The notes under the pieces were generated by a model. That model was not told the DNA's origin. It did no database searches and was given only the letters and a program-made list of their open reading frames with translations. This document shows positions 27,817 through 37,844 of a stretch of DNA of 64,000 bases, in pieces. Position 1 is the stretch's first letter. Every line of letters begins with the position of its first letter. The position numbers and the translations under genes were made by a program. Location of the stretch: NCBI RefSeq assembly GCF_018219455.1, contig NZ_CP056122.1:1116001-1180000 (forward strand). The letters are read 5' to 3'. Source of the DNA: Moritella sp. 5 (GTDB lineage: Bacteria > Pseudomonadota > Gammaproteobacteria > Enterobacterales > Moritellaceae).

Positions 27817-27834
27817 TCGGTATGATTATTGCTT
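27817..27834 (+). promoter_or_regulatory. Sigma-54 promoter before flhA
   Basis: TCGGTATGATTATTGCTT has GG (27819-27820) and GC (27831-27832) ten bases apart and a perfect TTGCT -12 box; the -24 box is less good. It lies about 35 bases before flhA. The flhA operon is a class II, FlrA/sigma-54 unit in Vibrio cholerae. Confidence 0.6.
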
Positions 27835-27868
27835 TATACTATCAAGCATGAAATTTTGAGGTCTCGTA

Positions 27869-29968
27869 ATGCAAGTAGCAACAAATCTGTCAAAAATCTG
27901 GGGTAAAAGAGCGATTGCGCTAGAAAATATCGGCACCCCGATAGTTGTGTTAGCTACACTCGGCATGGTTGTATTACCGATACCTGCATTCCTATTAGAT
28001 GTATTCTTTTCTTTTAATATCGCTTTATCGTTATTAATTCTGCTTGTTTCGGTATACGTCAATAAACCACTTGATTTTGCTGCATTTCCGACTGTTTTGT
28101 TAATTGCAACATTACTACGCTTAGCCCTGAATGTCGCATCAACACGTGTGGTGTTGTTAGAAGGGCATAATGGCGGTGATGCTGCGGGACAAGTTATCGA
28201 TGCCTTTGGTTCTGTTGTGATCGGCGGGAATTTGGCGGTGGGTCTCATCGTGTTTATGATTTTAATGATTATTAACTTTGCCGTGGTGACCAAAGGTGCG
28301 GGACGTATTTCGGAAGTAAGTGCGCGTTTTACGCTCGATGCTATGCCGGGTAAACAGATGGCCATTGATGCCGATTTGAACGCCGGTATTATTGATCAAG
28401 AAAAAGCTAAATTGCGCCGAGAAGAAGTCACTCAAGAAGCTGATTTTTATGGTTCGATGGACGGTGCCAGTAAATTTGTAAAAGGTGATGCAGTTGCCGG
28501 CTTATTGATTTTATTTATTAATATTATCGGTGGCCTTATCATTGGTATTTCACAGCATGATTTAAGTTTTGCGGAAGCTGGTGAAATTTACACATTATTG
28601 ACCATTGGTGATGGTCTGGTTGCGCAGATACCGTCACTACTTTTATCGATTTCTGCAGCTATTATTGTTACCCGTCAAAATAAAGACGAAAAACTCGGCA
28701 CTCAAGTTACGAGCCAAATGGTGGCCAATCCAAAAGCATTGGCCGTTGTTGCTGTCATTATGACCGTGATGGGGTTAGTACCAGGTATGCCACACCTTGC
28801 TTTTATCGGCTTTGGTGTTATTACTGGTGGTTGGGCGTGGTGGTTAATGAAAACAGAAGCCAAACGTGAAGAAGAAAAAGACAACATTTCAGAAGATGCA
28901 GACATTAAAGCGAATTTGAATGATCAAAAAGATCTCGATTGGGACGATGTTAAACCCGTAGATACGATCGGTCTGGAAGTTGGCTACCGACTTATTCCCA
29001 TGGTTGATAAGAGCCAAGGTGGTGAGTTATTAAACCGTATTAAAGGTGTTCGTAAGAAGCTTTCTCAAGAATTAGGTTTTTTGGTGCCCGCAGTGCATAT
29101 TCGTGACAACCTCGAATTACCACCAAATTGTTATAGTATTAATATTATGGGAGTTTCAAATGGCGAAATTGAAATTTTCCATGATAAAGAGTTAGCCATT
29201 AATCCGGGTCAGGTATATGGCAAGATTGATGGTATTTCAACCATAGATCCCGCTTTTGGCCTACCTGCTTTATGGATCAATCCTCAACAGCGTGATCAAG
29301 CGCAAACCTTGGGTTATACAGCTGTTGACTCAGCTACAGTTGTTGCGACACACTTGAGTCAGTTACTACTGAACAATGCTGCGCAATTACTCGGTTATGA
29401 AGAAGTGCAGAATTTATTAGATGTATTAGCGAAAACACATCCTAAATTGGTCGAAAGTTTAGTCCCTGAAATTTTACCGTTAGGGGTTGTTGTGAAAGTG
29501 TTGAAAGGGTTATTACATGATAACGTGCCAATTCGAGATATTCGCACGATTGTTGAAACAATGGCTGAATATGGTACTAAAACGCAAGATCCAGAAGTGT
29601 TGATTTCTGCTTGCCGTGTAAGCTTACGCCGCATGATCGTTCAGGATATAAATGGTATCGATAGTGAATTACCTGTCGTGACACTTGCCCCCGAATTAGA
29701 ACAGATATTACACCAGTCTTTACAGGCTGCAGGCAGTGAAGGTGCGGGTATTGAACCTGGTTTAGCTGAACGGATGCAAACCTCATTAACAGAGGTTGCA
29801 CAAAATCAAGAATTAGCGGGACAACCGGCGATCTTACTTACCTCTGGGGTATTAAGGTCAACATTGGCGAAATTTGTGAAATACTCAATACCCTCATTAC
29901 GCGTATTATCATATCAAGAAGTACCTGATGATAAACAGATTCGAATTGTCAGTGTTGTTGGTCAATAA
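27869..29968 (+). CDS. flhA: Flagellar export gate protein FlhA
   Basis: A 699-residue protein. Eight membrane helices fill the first half, including the conserved loop RFTLDAMPGKQMAIDADLNAG (about 150). The large cytoplasmic C-terminal domain forms the nonameric docking ring for substrate-chaperone complexes. The gene opens the flhAFG-fliA-che segment. Confidence 0.97.
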   Translation: MQVATNLSKIWGKRAIALENIGTPIVVLATLGMVVLPIPAFLLDVFFSFNIALSLLILLVSVYVNKPLDFAAFPTVLLIATLLRLALNVASTRVVLLEGHNGGDAAGQVIDAFGSVVIGGNLAVGLIVFMILMIINFAVVTKGAGRISEVSARFTLDAMPGKQMAIDADLNAGIIDQEKAKLRREEVTQEADFYGSMDGASKFVKGDAVAGLLILFINIIGGLIIGISQHDLSFAEAGEIYTLLTIGDGLVAQIPSLLLSISAAIIVTRQNKDEKLGTQVTSQMVANPKALAVVAVIMTVMGLVPGMPHLAFIGFGVITGGWAWWLMKTEAKREEEKDNISEDADIKANLNDQKDLDWDDVKPVDTIGLEVGYRLIPMVDKSQGGELLNRIKGVRKKLSQELGFLVPAVHIRDNLELPPNCYSINIMGVSNGEIEIFHDKELAINPGQVYGKIDGISTIDPAFGLPALWINPQQRDQAQTLGYTAVDSATVVATHLSQLLLNNAAQLLGYEEVQNLLDVLAKTHPKLVESLVPEILPLGVVVKVLKGLLHDNVPIRDIRTIVETMAEYGTKTQDPEVLISACRVSLRRMIVQDINGIDSELPVVTLAPELEQILHQSLQAAGSEGAGIEPGLAERMQTSLTEVAQNQELAGQPAILLTSGVLRSTLAKFVKYSIPSLRVLSYQEVPDDKQIRIVSVVGQ

Positions 29969-30015
29969 TACGTAAATAAATAATTTAAGTAGCGAACAGA
30001 ACTAAGGATGTTAAG

Positions 30016-31512
30016 TTGAAAATAAAGCGCTTTTTTGCCAAAGATATGCGAGCGGCATTGGCTGAGGTCAAAGAGGTTCTTGGCCCCGACGCTGTTATTA
30101 TGTCTAACAAAAAGGTCACCGGCGGCATTGAAATAGTTGCTGCTGTGGATTTCTCTGAAAGTAAGCCTGTCGCACCTGAAAAAGTAAGCGAACCAAAAAC
30201 TGTAGCAAATAAATCAGAACGTCAACTTTCTGAAGACTCCGTCAATTTATCGGCATCTAAATTCAACTTCAAAAAATTAATGAATAATGAACTGTCACAG
30301 CAAGCAGAACCAGAGCGCCCTGTAGCGCCAAATGACTCATTAGCGAGCTTATTGGCACGTCAGCAAGAACATAAACAGCAAATGTCACAAGCAATCAATA
30401 ACGATGATAATACGCGTGAACAAAATAATTGGGATACCAGTTTTTTAAAGAAACCGGTCGCTCGTCGCTTTGCTGAACGTCCAAATACTGCTCCGGCGAC
30501 ACTCGCAGAGCAAAATGAAATGCGTGATGGTATGGCGCGCTCTTCTCAACAAAGTGGTTATAAGCAGTTTGAGTCGACTACGCCGAAAAGTGACAACCAA
30601 CAAGACATGAGTGCGATGAAGGCTGAGCTTGCCTCAATCCGAAAGTTGCTTGAGCACCAAGTCTCAGGATTACAGTGGCAGGAAGTTGAACGTAATGAAC
30701 CTATTCGTGCTATGTTGATCAAACATCTGGTTAAGATTGGCTTTACCGAAGAAGTTGCTGACCAACTAGCTAACTGTGTGGCTGAAAACTGTTCGATTGA
30801 GTCGGCTTGGGATCAGATCGAAGCGTTACTGACGGACAGCGTTCTCATTGCGCAAGATGATATTTTGGGTAAAGGTGGTGCTGTTGCATTAGTTGGCCCA
30901 ACCGGCGTGGGTAAAACGACAACTATCGCCAAATTAGCGGCAAAATTTGCCATGTTGCATGGCTCAGAGAATGTTGCGTTGATTACTACTGATACATATC
31001 GTATTGGTGCTCACGAACAATTAGCGACTTACGGCCGTATTATGGGGTGTGTTGTTAAGGTTGCCCGTGATGAAGCAGAATTGGCACAATACTTGTATCA
31101 GTTAAGAAGTAAACGTTTAGTCTTGATTGATACTGCCGGGATGGGACAGCGTGACAAGCGTTTATCCGAACAGTTAGATACATTAGTTAATAATGAAAAA
31201 GTCGTGATTCGTAACTATTTGGTTGTCCCTGCAACTGCACAGCGTAGGGTTGTACAAGAAACATTAGAGCATTTTCATCATATTCCGTTAGCGGGCTGTA
31301 TTTTAAGTAAAGTGGATGAAAGTTTAAGCTTAGGTGAGATTTTAAGTGTACTAATACAAAATGAACTACCGATTGCATATATAACAAATGGGCAAAGGGT
31401 TCCTGAAGATATAGATTCAGCCAATGCGCAGCAATTAGTTCGTACTGTATTTAACAGAGATACGCTAGAAGAACAAAACGATACGCATTTTTGGTTAGGC
31501 GATGATAAATAG
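30016..31512 (+). CDS. flhF: Flagellar positioning GTPase FlhF
   Basis: A 498-residue SRP-like GTPase that places the flagellum at the cell pole. The N-terminal 220 residues are variable and Gln-rich after a conserved start (KIKRFFAKDMRAALAEVKEV). The NG domain has G1 GPTGVGKTTTIAKLA (about 295), DTYRIGAHEQL and DTAGMGQRD. The start is TTG with AAGGATG upstream. Confidence 0.96.
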   Translation: MKIKRFFAKDMRAALAEVKEVLGPDAVIMSNKKVTGGIEIVAAVDFSESKPVAPEKVSEPKTVANKSERQLSEDSVNLSASKFNFKKLMNNELSQQAEPERPVAPNDSLASLLARQQEHKQQMSQAINNDDNTREQNNWDTSFLKKPVARRFAERPNTAPATLAEQNEMRDGMARSSQQSGYKQFESTTPKSDNQQDMSAMKAELASIRKLLEHQVSGLQWQEVERNEPIRAMLIKHLVKIGFTEEVADQLANCVAENCSIESAWDQIEALLTDSVLIAQDDILGKGGAVALVGPTGVGKTTTIAKLAAKFAMLHGSENVALITTDTYRIGAHEQLATYGRIMGCVVKVARDEAELAQYLYQLRSKRLVLIDTAGMGQRDKRLSEQLDTLVNNEKVVIRNYLVVPATAQRRVVQETLEHFHHIPLAGCILSKVDESLSLGEILSVLIQNELPIAYITNGQRVPEDIDSANAQQLVRTVFNRDTLEEQNDTHFWLGDDK

Positions 31513-31514
31513 TA

Positions 31515-32390
31515 ATGAATAAAAATATTTTTTTCGATCAAGCAAGTGGTCTAAGACAAATGAGTAATAACAAAAAAGTTAAAGTCATTGCCGTTTCAGG
31601 TGGTAAAGGTGGCGTAGGTAAAACTAACGTAACACTGAACATGGCAGTATCACTCGCGGCCCAAGGTAAGCGAGTCATGGTTTTAGATGCCGATCTTGGG
31701 TTGGCAAATGTGGATGTTTTACTCGGTTTACGCGTACATAAAAATATTTCTCACGTTATTTCGGGTGAATGTACATTAGATGATATTTTGATTGAAGGTC
31801 CGAATGGGATCTTAATCGCACCGGCAACATCTGGTACGCGTTCGATGGTTGAGTTATCAATACAAGAACATGCAGGCTTAATCCGTGCGTTTGCAGAATT
31901 GAAAACACCTATTGATGTGCTACTGGTTGATACTGCTGCGGGTATTTCGGAGATGGTGTTAAGTTTTTGCCGTGCTTCACAAGATATATTAATGGTGGTG
32001 TGTGATGAACCGACATCAATCACGGATGCTTACGCATTAATTAAGTTATTATCAAAAGAACACGGTGTACATCGTTTTAAAATTGTGGCTAATATGGTGC
32101 GTAGTTTACGTGAAGGCCAAGAATTATTTACTAAATTGACACGTGTAACGGACCGATTTTTAGATGCAACATTAGAGCTTGTTGCTTGTATTCCGTTTGA
32201 TAACAGTGTTCGTCAAGCCGTTCGTAAACAGAAAGTGGTTGTAGAAGCATTTCCAAAAGCGCCCGCTTCATTGGCGTTTAGAGCGTTAGCAAGTCGAGCT
32301 GCAACTTGGCCAGTACCGAATAAAGTCGGCGGCCATTTGGAGTTCTTCATTGAGAACCTGTTTGAAAACAAAGCTAGGGTAGAAGATTGA
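31515..32390 (+). CDS. flhG: MinD-like flagellar number regulator FlhG/FleN
   Basis: A 291-residue ATPase with deviant Walker A SGGKGGVGKTN (about 29-39), LDADLGLANVDVLLG and LLVDTAAGISEMV. It limits polar flagellum number by opposing FlhF and FlrA. It starts two bases after flhF and ends one base before fliA. Confidence 0.95.
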   Translation: MNKNIFFDQASGLRQMSNNKKVKVIAVSGGKGGVGKTNVTLNMAVSLAAQGKRVMVLDADLGLANVDVLLGLRVHKNISHVISGECTLDDILIEGPNGILIAPATSGTRSMVELSIQEHAGLIRAFAELKTPIDVLLVDTAAGISEMVLSFCRASQDILMVVCDEPTSITDAYALIKLLSKEHGVHRFKIVANMVRSLREGQELFTKLTRVTDRFLDATLELVACIPFDNSVRQAVRKQKVVVEAFPKAPASLAFRALASRAATWPVPNKVGGHLEFFIENLFENKARVED

Positions 32391-32391
32391 A

Positions 32392-33117
32392 GTGAATAAG
32401 GCATCCGCTTACAGTAACATCCAGTCGCAACAGAGTCATGCTGTTGAGCAATTTGGTTTTTTAGTAAAACGAATTGCCCATCACTTGCTTCTACGTTTGC
32501 CGCCGAGTGTTCAGTTAGATGATTTAATCCAGTCGGGTATGATTGGATTGCTGGATGCTGCGCGCAATTTTGATGGCTCTAAAGGCGCTAGCTTTGAAAC
32601 TTATGCTGGTATTCGTATCCGCGGCTCAATGATTGATGAAATGAGACGTGGGGATTGGGTCCCAAGATCGGTGCATAAAAATGGCCGTGATATTGCTGCT
32701 GCCATTGACCGTATCGAAAAACAAACGGGTACGGATGCAAAAGATACGGATGTTGCTGAAGAATTAGGCGTAAACCTGACTGACTACCATAGTATGTTGA
32801 TGGATGTTAATAGTGGGCATATATTGGCGGTCGAAGATTTGACCGCGAGTAATGAAGATGCCTATTCAATTTACGAAGGAAAATCAAGCACTCCTTGTGC
32901 TGATTTTTCTGAGCTACGTTTTCAGCAAGCATTAGCAAGCTGCATTAAAACACTACCCGAAAGAGAAAGCTTAGTCTTATCGCTTTATTACGATGAAGAG
33001 TTAAATCTAAGAGAGATCGGGGAAGTACTCAGTGTCAGCGAGTCTCGTGTGAGTCAAATACACAGCCAAGCGATGCATCGAGTGAAAGCGCGTATGCATG
33101 CTTGGTTAGATGACTAA
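32392..33117 (+). CDS. fliA: Flagellar sigma factor FliA (sigma-28)
   Basis: A 241-residue sigma factor. Region 2 includes DDLIQSGMIGLLDAARNFD and FETYAGIRIRGSMIDEMRRGDWVPR. Region 4 ends in LREIGEVLSVSESRVSQIHSQAMHRVKAR. It reads late flagellin, motor and chemotaxis genes. The start is GTG, one base after the flhG stop. Confidence 0.96.
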   Translation: MNKASAYSNIQSQQSHAVEQFGFLVKRIAHHLLLRLPPSVQLDDLIQSGMIGLLDAARNFDGSKGASFETYAGIRIRGSMIDEMRRGDWVPRSVHKNGRDIAAAIDRIEKQTGTDAKDTDVAEELGVNLTDYHSMLMDVNSGHILAVEDLTASNEDAYSIYEGKSSTPCADFSELRFQQALASCIKTLPERESLVLSLYYDEELNLREIGEVLSVSESRVSQIHSQAMHRVKARMHAWLDD

Positions 33118-33216
33118 GTTTAATTGGTACTATTTATCTAGTACTTGAATATTGAAGTAAGATATTTATGGGATCAGGGACTGTGAATATTGTAATTACT
33201 TATTTTGGAGAACAAC

Positions 33217-33600
33217 TTGAAAAAGCAAATTAAAATTCTTATTGTCGATGATTTTTCTACGATGAGACGCATCATTAAAAACTTACTTCGTGATCTTGGT
33301 TTTAGCAATACCTATGAGGCGGACGACGGCAACACGGCATTACCTATGCTAAAAAATGGCGATTATGATTTTGTTGTCACTGATTGGAATATGCCTGGTA
33401 TGCAAGGTATTGATCTACTTAAAGAGATCCGTAAAGACCAAGCGCTATGTCATATCCCAGTACTAATGGTTACGGCTGAAGCGAAGCGTGAACAGATTAT
33501 TGAAGCTGCTCAATCAGGTGTGAATGGTTACATTATTAAACCATTTACAGCGGCGACACTAAAAGAAAAATTAGAGAAGATCTTCGAACGAATTCAATAA
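33217..33600 (+). CDS. cheY: Chemotaxis response regulator CheY
   Basis: A 127-residue single receiver domain. Acidic pair DD (11-12), phospho-acceptor D56 ([12 protein letters not shown]), T86-region [10 protein letters not shown] and conserved Lys in [11 protein letters not shown] are all present. I chose the TTG at 33217, preceded by TTTGGAG; the frame opens at TTG 33205, inside that ribosome binding site. Confidence 0.95.
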   Translation: MKKQIKILIVDDFSTMRRIIKNLLRDLGFSNTYEADDGNTALPMLKNGDYDFVVTDWNMPGMQGIDLLKEIRKDQALCHIPVLMVTAEAKREQIIEAAQSGVNGYIIKPFTAATLKEKLEKIFERIQ

Positions 33601-33612
33601 GCAAGGATGCGC

Positions 33613-34365
33613 ATGAGTGAACAACAAGAATCGTTGATTTCATTAGAAGACGCTAAAGAACTGGTGACACTGCTAGAGTGTGGTCAGGTAGAAATGGCAA
33701 ATGAAATAATTACTAAAATTCAGAATACAAATTCAGATGCACTATTTGAAAAAGTGGGTGTGTTAACACGTCAATTACATGATTCATTAGAAGATTTCCA
33801 GTTAGATACACGTATTGAAAGCTTAGCTAACGATGAGTTTCCTGATGCTCGAGAGCGTTTGAATTATGTTATTGAGATGACGGATAAAGCGGCAAACAGA
33901 ACGATGGATGCAGTTGAATCCTGCTTACCAATTGCTGATAGTTTTAACGACCGCATTCAACAAGTGATGCCAAATTGGAAGAACTTGATGAGTCGTGATT
34001 TACAATTGGGTCAATTTAAAGAACTTTGTAAATTATTAGACGATTTTCTTCAAGTTTCAGTATCTGATGCCGATAGTTTAAGACAGTATTTAACTGAAAT
34101 TCTCATGGCGCAAGATTTTCAAGATTTGACTGGTCAAATGATCCGTCGCGTGATTAATTTAGTACAAGAAGTTGAAGTCAAATTAGTTGAAATGTTGACT
34201 ATGTTTGGTGAGGCTTCAAAACCACTAAATGTAATGACAGAATCAGTTAAAAGTGAAATAAGTGGCATTGAGGCGGAAGGTCCAATCATGAATGCGAGTG
34301 AACGCGTTGATGTACTAGACGGCCAAAATGATGTTGATGATTTATTATCAAGTTTAGGATTTTAA
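33613..34365 (+). CDS. cheZ: CheY-P phosphatase CheZ
   Basis: A 250-residue, mostly helical protein. AQDFQDLTGQMIRRV (about 165-180) carries the catalytic Gln that acts on CheY-P. The C-terminal DVDDLLSSLGF is the CheY-docking helix. I chose ATG 33613, spaced correctly from AAGGA; ATG 33607 overlaps that site. Confidence 0.95.
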   Translation: MSEQQESLISLEDAKELVTLLECGQVEMANEIITKIQNTNSDALFEKVGVLTRQLHDSLEDFQLDTRIESLANDEFPDARERLNYVIEMTDKAANRTMDAVESCLPIADSFNDRIQQVMPNWKNLMSRDLQLGQFKELCKLLDDFLQVSVSDADSLRQYLTEILMAQDFQDLTGQMIRRVINLVQEVEVKLVEMLTMFGEASKPLNVMTESVKSEISGIEAEGPIMNASERVDVLDGQNDVDDLLSSLGF

Positions 34366-34376
34366 GGGAGATATTG

Positions 34377-36539
34377 ATGAGCTTTGATGTTGATGAAGAT
34401 ATTCTACAGGACTTCCTGATTGAAGCATCTGAAATTCTGGAGCTACTCTCTGAACAACTCGTTGATTTAGAAAAAAGCCCAGAAGACGCTGAGTTACTTA
34501 ATGCAATTTTTAGGGGCTTTCATACCGTTAAAGGTGGCGCAGGATTTTTAGCATTATCAGAATTGGTTGATATTTGCCATGGTGCAGAAAATGTGTTCGA
34601 TAGCCTGCGTAATGGCTTAAGAACAGTAACACCAGAGCTCATGGATGTCATTCTTAAATCATTGGATTGTGTCAATGTGATGTTTGTAGCGATTCAAGAG
34701 CGTGAACCATTAATTGCTGCAGATGCGGAATTAATTCATCAACTTCATTTGCTTACCCAACCTGAAGCGACTCCAGCAGCAGTGATAGAAACTGTTGTTG
34801 AAGCCCCGAAGGTTGAAGCTCCGAAGGTCGCAGCACCTGCCGTATCAGCAAATAGTTCTGATATCGATGGTATGTCAGAACTTGAATTTGAACAATTGCT
34901 TGATGAACTACACGGTAAAGGTACAGCTCCTACAGCAATAAATACTGCTGATTCGAAGCCTACGACTGCAACTGTCGCGACCAGTTCCAATTCAGATTTT
35001 ACAGATGATGAATTTGAAAAACTACTTGATGATCTGCATGGTGTTGGTCAGCATGCTAGCGCGACGAATATAAAAGCAACGTCAGCGCCTGTTGTTGCTA
35101 CGCCGGCTGCTAGTAGCGGTGAACTCAATGACGATGATTTTGAAAACTTACTGGATGAATTATACGGTAAGGGTAATGCACCGAGTGCAGCTGCAACAAT
35201 CAAGAATGTGGTTAATGCTGCAGACTCTGTTGCTGCTATCAAGCCCGAACCAGTTGAACAAGCTGCAACTGCGGTTGCTACACCTGTTGCAAAAGTGGCT
35301 CCAGCCGCAAAAACATCGACTGAAACGGTGGCTGTAAAAGCAGAGAAAAAAGCGAAACCACAAGTTGATTCAACAGTGCGTGTAGATACTCGCACCCTTG
35401 ATGAAATAATGAATATGGTAGGTGAGTTAGTACTTGTTCGTAATCGTTTGGTGAGTTTAGGTATTTCAAGTAATGATGAAGACATGACTAAAGCTGTGTC
35501 TAATCTTGATGTTGTTACTGCCGACTTACAAGGTGCGGTAATGAAAACACGTATGCAGCCAATCAAAAAAGTGTTTGGTCGTTTCCCGCGTGTTGTACGT
35601 GATTTAGCGCGTAGTTTATCAAAAGACATTAATCTTGAAATGATTGGTGAAGAAACCGATTTAGATAAGAACTTAGTGGAAGCACTTGCTGATCCACTGG
35701 TTCACTTAGTGAGAAACTCGGTAGATCATGGTATTGAAATGCCAGATTTACGTGAGAAAAATGGCAAATCACGACAAGGGAAGATTACCTTATCAGCATC
35801 GCAAGAAGGCGATCATATTCGTCTCAAAATTCTAGATGATGGTGCGGGTATGGACCCTGAACGATTAAAAGACATTGCGGTTAAGCGTGGGGTACTTGAT
35901 GCTGATGCAGCAGCAAGGATCTCAGATAACGAAGCATACAACCTTATTTTTGCGCCTGGTTTCTCAACCAAAGATCAGATATCAGACATTTCTGGTCGTG
36001 GTGTTGGTATGGATGTGGTTAAGACGGGTATCAGTAAACTTAATGGTACAATTTCGATCGACTCAAAACTGGGTACTGGTACAACGATTGAAATTAAAGT
36101 GCCGTTAACACTGGCTATTTTACCAACCTTGATGGTTGAGGTAGGTAAGCAAATCTTTGCTTTACCATTGACGAGTGTGAATGAAATCTTCCACTTGGAT
36201 TTAAATAAAACCCATGTCGTTGATAACCAATTGACCATTATTGTCAGAGAAAAAGCGATCCCATTATTTTATCTGCAGGATTGGTTAACTAAAATGGATC
36301 CACAAGCCACTACGCGTAATAATCGTGGATTAGGGCATGTGGTTATTGTTCAGCTTGGTATTAAGCAAGTTGGCTTTGTTGTCGATAGCCTTATTGGGCA
36401 AGAAGAAGTTGTTATTAAAGCGTTAGATAACTTATTGCAAGGCACGCCGGGTATGGCGGGAGCTACAATCACCAGTGACGGTGGTATTGCACTGATTTTA
36501 GATATTCCAAGTCTCTTAAATCATTACGCAAAACGCTAA
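34377..36539 (+). CDS. cheA: Chemotaxis histidine kinase CheA
   Basis: A 720-residue kinase. The P1 domain has AIFRGFHTVKGGAGF with phospho-acceptor His49. A long Ala/Thr-rich linker replaces a clear P2 and holds three copies of a DDxFExLLDxLHGxG motif (about 166, 209 and 250). Dimerisation P3 begins near 331 (VDTRTLDEIMNMVGELVLVR). P4 has LVHLVRNSVDHG, DDGAGMD and GRGVGMDVVK. P5 is CheW-like. ATG 34377 has AAGGGAG upstream; a TTG 3 bases earlier is less likely. The linker is where Vibrio CheA carries the ParP-binding LID region. Confidence 0.95.
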   Translation: MSFDVDEDILQDFLIEASEILELLSEQLVDLEKSPEDAELLNAIFRGFHTVKGGAGFLALSELVDICHGAENVFDSLRNGLRTVTPELMDVILKSLDCVNVMFVAIQEREPLIAADAELIHQLHLLTQPEATPAAVIETVVEAPKVEAPKVAAPAVSANSSDIDGMSELEFEQLLDELHGKGTAPTAINTADSKPTTATVATSSNSDFTDDEFEKLLDDLHGVGQHASATNIKATSAPVVATPAASSGELNDDDFENLLDELYGKGNAPSAAATIKNVVNAADSVAAIKPEPVEQAATAVATPVAKVAPAAKTSTETVAVKAEKKAKPQVDSTVRVDTRTLDEIMNMVGELVLVRNRLVSLGISSNDEDMTKAVSNLDVVTADLQGAVMKTRMQPIKKVFGRFPRVVRDLARSLSKDINLEMIGEETDLDKNLVEALADPLVHLVRNSVDHGIEMPDLREKNGKSRQGKITLSASQEGDHIRLKILDDGAGMDPERLKDIAVKRGVLDADAAARISDNEAYNLIFAPGFSTKDQISDISGRGVGMDVVKTGISKLNGTISIDSKLGTGTTIEIKVPLTLAILPTLMVEVGKQIFALPLTSVNEIFHLDLNKTHVVDNQLTIIVREKAIPLFYLQDWLTKMDPQATTRNNRGLGHVVIVQLGIKQVGFVVDSLIGQEEVVIKALDNLLQGTPGMAGATITSDGGIALILDIPSLLNHYAKR

Positions 36540-36549
36540 TTTGTTGATG

Positions 36550-36565
36550 CAGGGGGAAACCCCTG
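36550..36565 (+). other. Hairpin in the cheA-cheB gap
   Basis: CAGGGG-GAAA-CCCCTG is a GC-rich GNRA-type hairpin, followed by TGTGCTTTT. A direct repeat ACATTGAAGTA follows at 36575-36585 and 36589-36599. It could be a weak terminator or an mRNA-processing or stability element. Confidence 0.5.
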
Positions 36566-36609
36566 TGTGCTTTTACATTGAAGTAAACACATTGAAGTAG
36601 ATAGATTAG

Positions 36610-37818
36610 ATGAAAATAAAAGTTTTAGTCGTTGATGATTCCAGTTTTTTCAGACGTAGAGTAAGTGAAATCATTAATGCAGATCCTGAAATGGAAGTGA
36701 TTGATACTGCTAAAAATGGTGAAGAGGCTATTACTAAAGCGAAGTCTTTACGTCCTGACGTCATAACCATGGATATTGAAATGCCGGTTCTTGATGGTAT
36801 TTCCGCTGTTAAAGCGATCATGAAAGACACACCTACACCAATTTTAATGTTTTCGTCATTGACGCATCAAGGTGCGAAGTCAACGATTGCTGCATTAGAA
36901 GCGGGAGCGGCTAACTTCTTACCGAAAAAATTTGAAGATATAGCCAAAGACAAAGCGGAAGCGGTTCGATTACTACAACAAAACATTAAAGAAATCAGTA
37001 AACGCAGAAGTTTATTGAGAACACCGCGTATTTCACCAGCAACGGCACCAGTTCGCAGCGCGACTGTCGCAGCTGACAGCCGCATAAATACAGCAACGTT
37101 GCAGCGTAAAAATACAGATGCAAGTCGATTACATACGGCGAATTCGGTGAATGTGAGGCATGTTGCTCATGTCGATAACGCGGCTGTTGAAGCTCGAACG
37201 CCAGTTATTGCAAGCCGTGTAAGAAAACGTGCATCAGGTAAAAAATACAGTTTAATGGCTATCGGTGCTTCGACCGGCGGTCCTGTGGCATTACAAAATG
37301 TATTAACGCCTTTGCGCAGCGATTTTCCTCTGCCTATTTTGTTAATTCAACATATGCCCGCTACCTTTACTGCTGCATTTGCTGCACGACTGAACACCTT
37401 ATGCCAAATTAAAGTAAAAGAAGCTGAGCATGGTGATCGTTTACAGCCTGGGGTTGCCTATTTAGCGCCTGGTGGTAAGCAGGTGCTGATTGAAAGCAAA
37501 TCGGGTGGTTTTACTTTAAAGGTAATGGAAAGTCCTGCGGGGATTAATTATAAACCGAGTGTTGATATTTCATTTGGTTCTGCAGCTCAGTCATATCACG
37601 ATAAAGTATTAGCGATTGTACTCACGGGTATGGGCGCAGATGGACGTGATGGTGCTAAATTACTAAAACAAAAAGGCAGTACGATATGGGCGCAAGATGC
37701 ACAGTCTTGTGTTGTTTATGGTATGCCACAAGCAATTGTGAACGCTGGTTTAGCTGATGATCAGGTGAACCTGCAACAAATTGCAGAGCGTATTAATATT
37801 GAAGTTGGCTGTCGATAA
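36610..37818 (+). CDS. cheB: Protein-glutamate methylesterase CheB
   Basis: A 402-residue enzyme. The receiver domain has D55 (VITMDIEMPVLDG). A basic, variable linker spans about 135-205. The methylesterase domain has the catalytic Ser221 (AIGASTGGP), His248 (IQHMPATFT) and Asp344 (GMGADGRDG). It removes methyl groups from chemoreceptors. cheR is not in the window. Confidence 0.95.
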   Translation: MKIKVLVVDDSSFFRRRVSEIINADPEMEVIDTAKNGEEAITKAKSLRPDVITMDIEMPVLDGISAVKAIMKDTPTPILMFSSLTHQGAKSTIAALEAGAANFLPKKFEDIAKDKAEAVRLLQQNIKEISKRRSLLRTPRISPATAPVRSATVAADSRINTATLQRKNTDASRLHTANSVNVRHVAHVDNAAVEARTPVIASRVRKRASGKKYSLMAIGASTGGPVALQNVLTPLRSDFPLPILLIQHMPATFTAAFAARLNTLCQIKVKEAEHGDRLQPGVAYLAPGGKQVLIESKSGGFTLKVMESPAGINYKPSVDISFGSAAQSYHDKVLAIVLTGMGADGRDGAKLLKQKGSTIWAQDAQSCVVYGMPQAIVNAGLADDQVNLQQIAERINIEVGCR

Positions 37819-37844
37819 CGACAAGCAGACAAGGTAGGGTAAAG

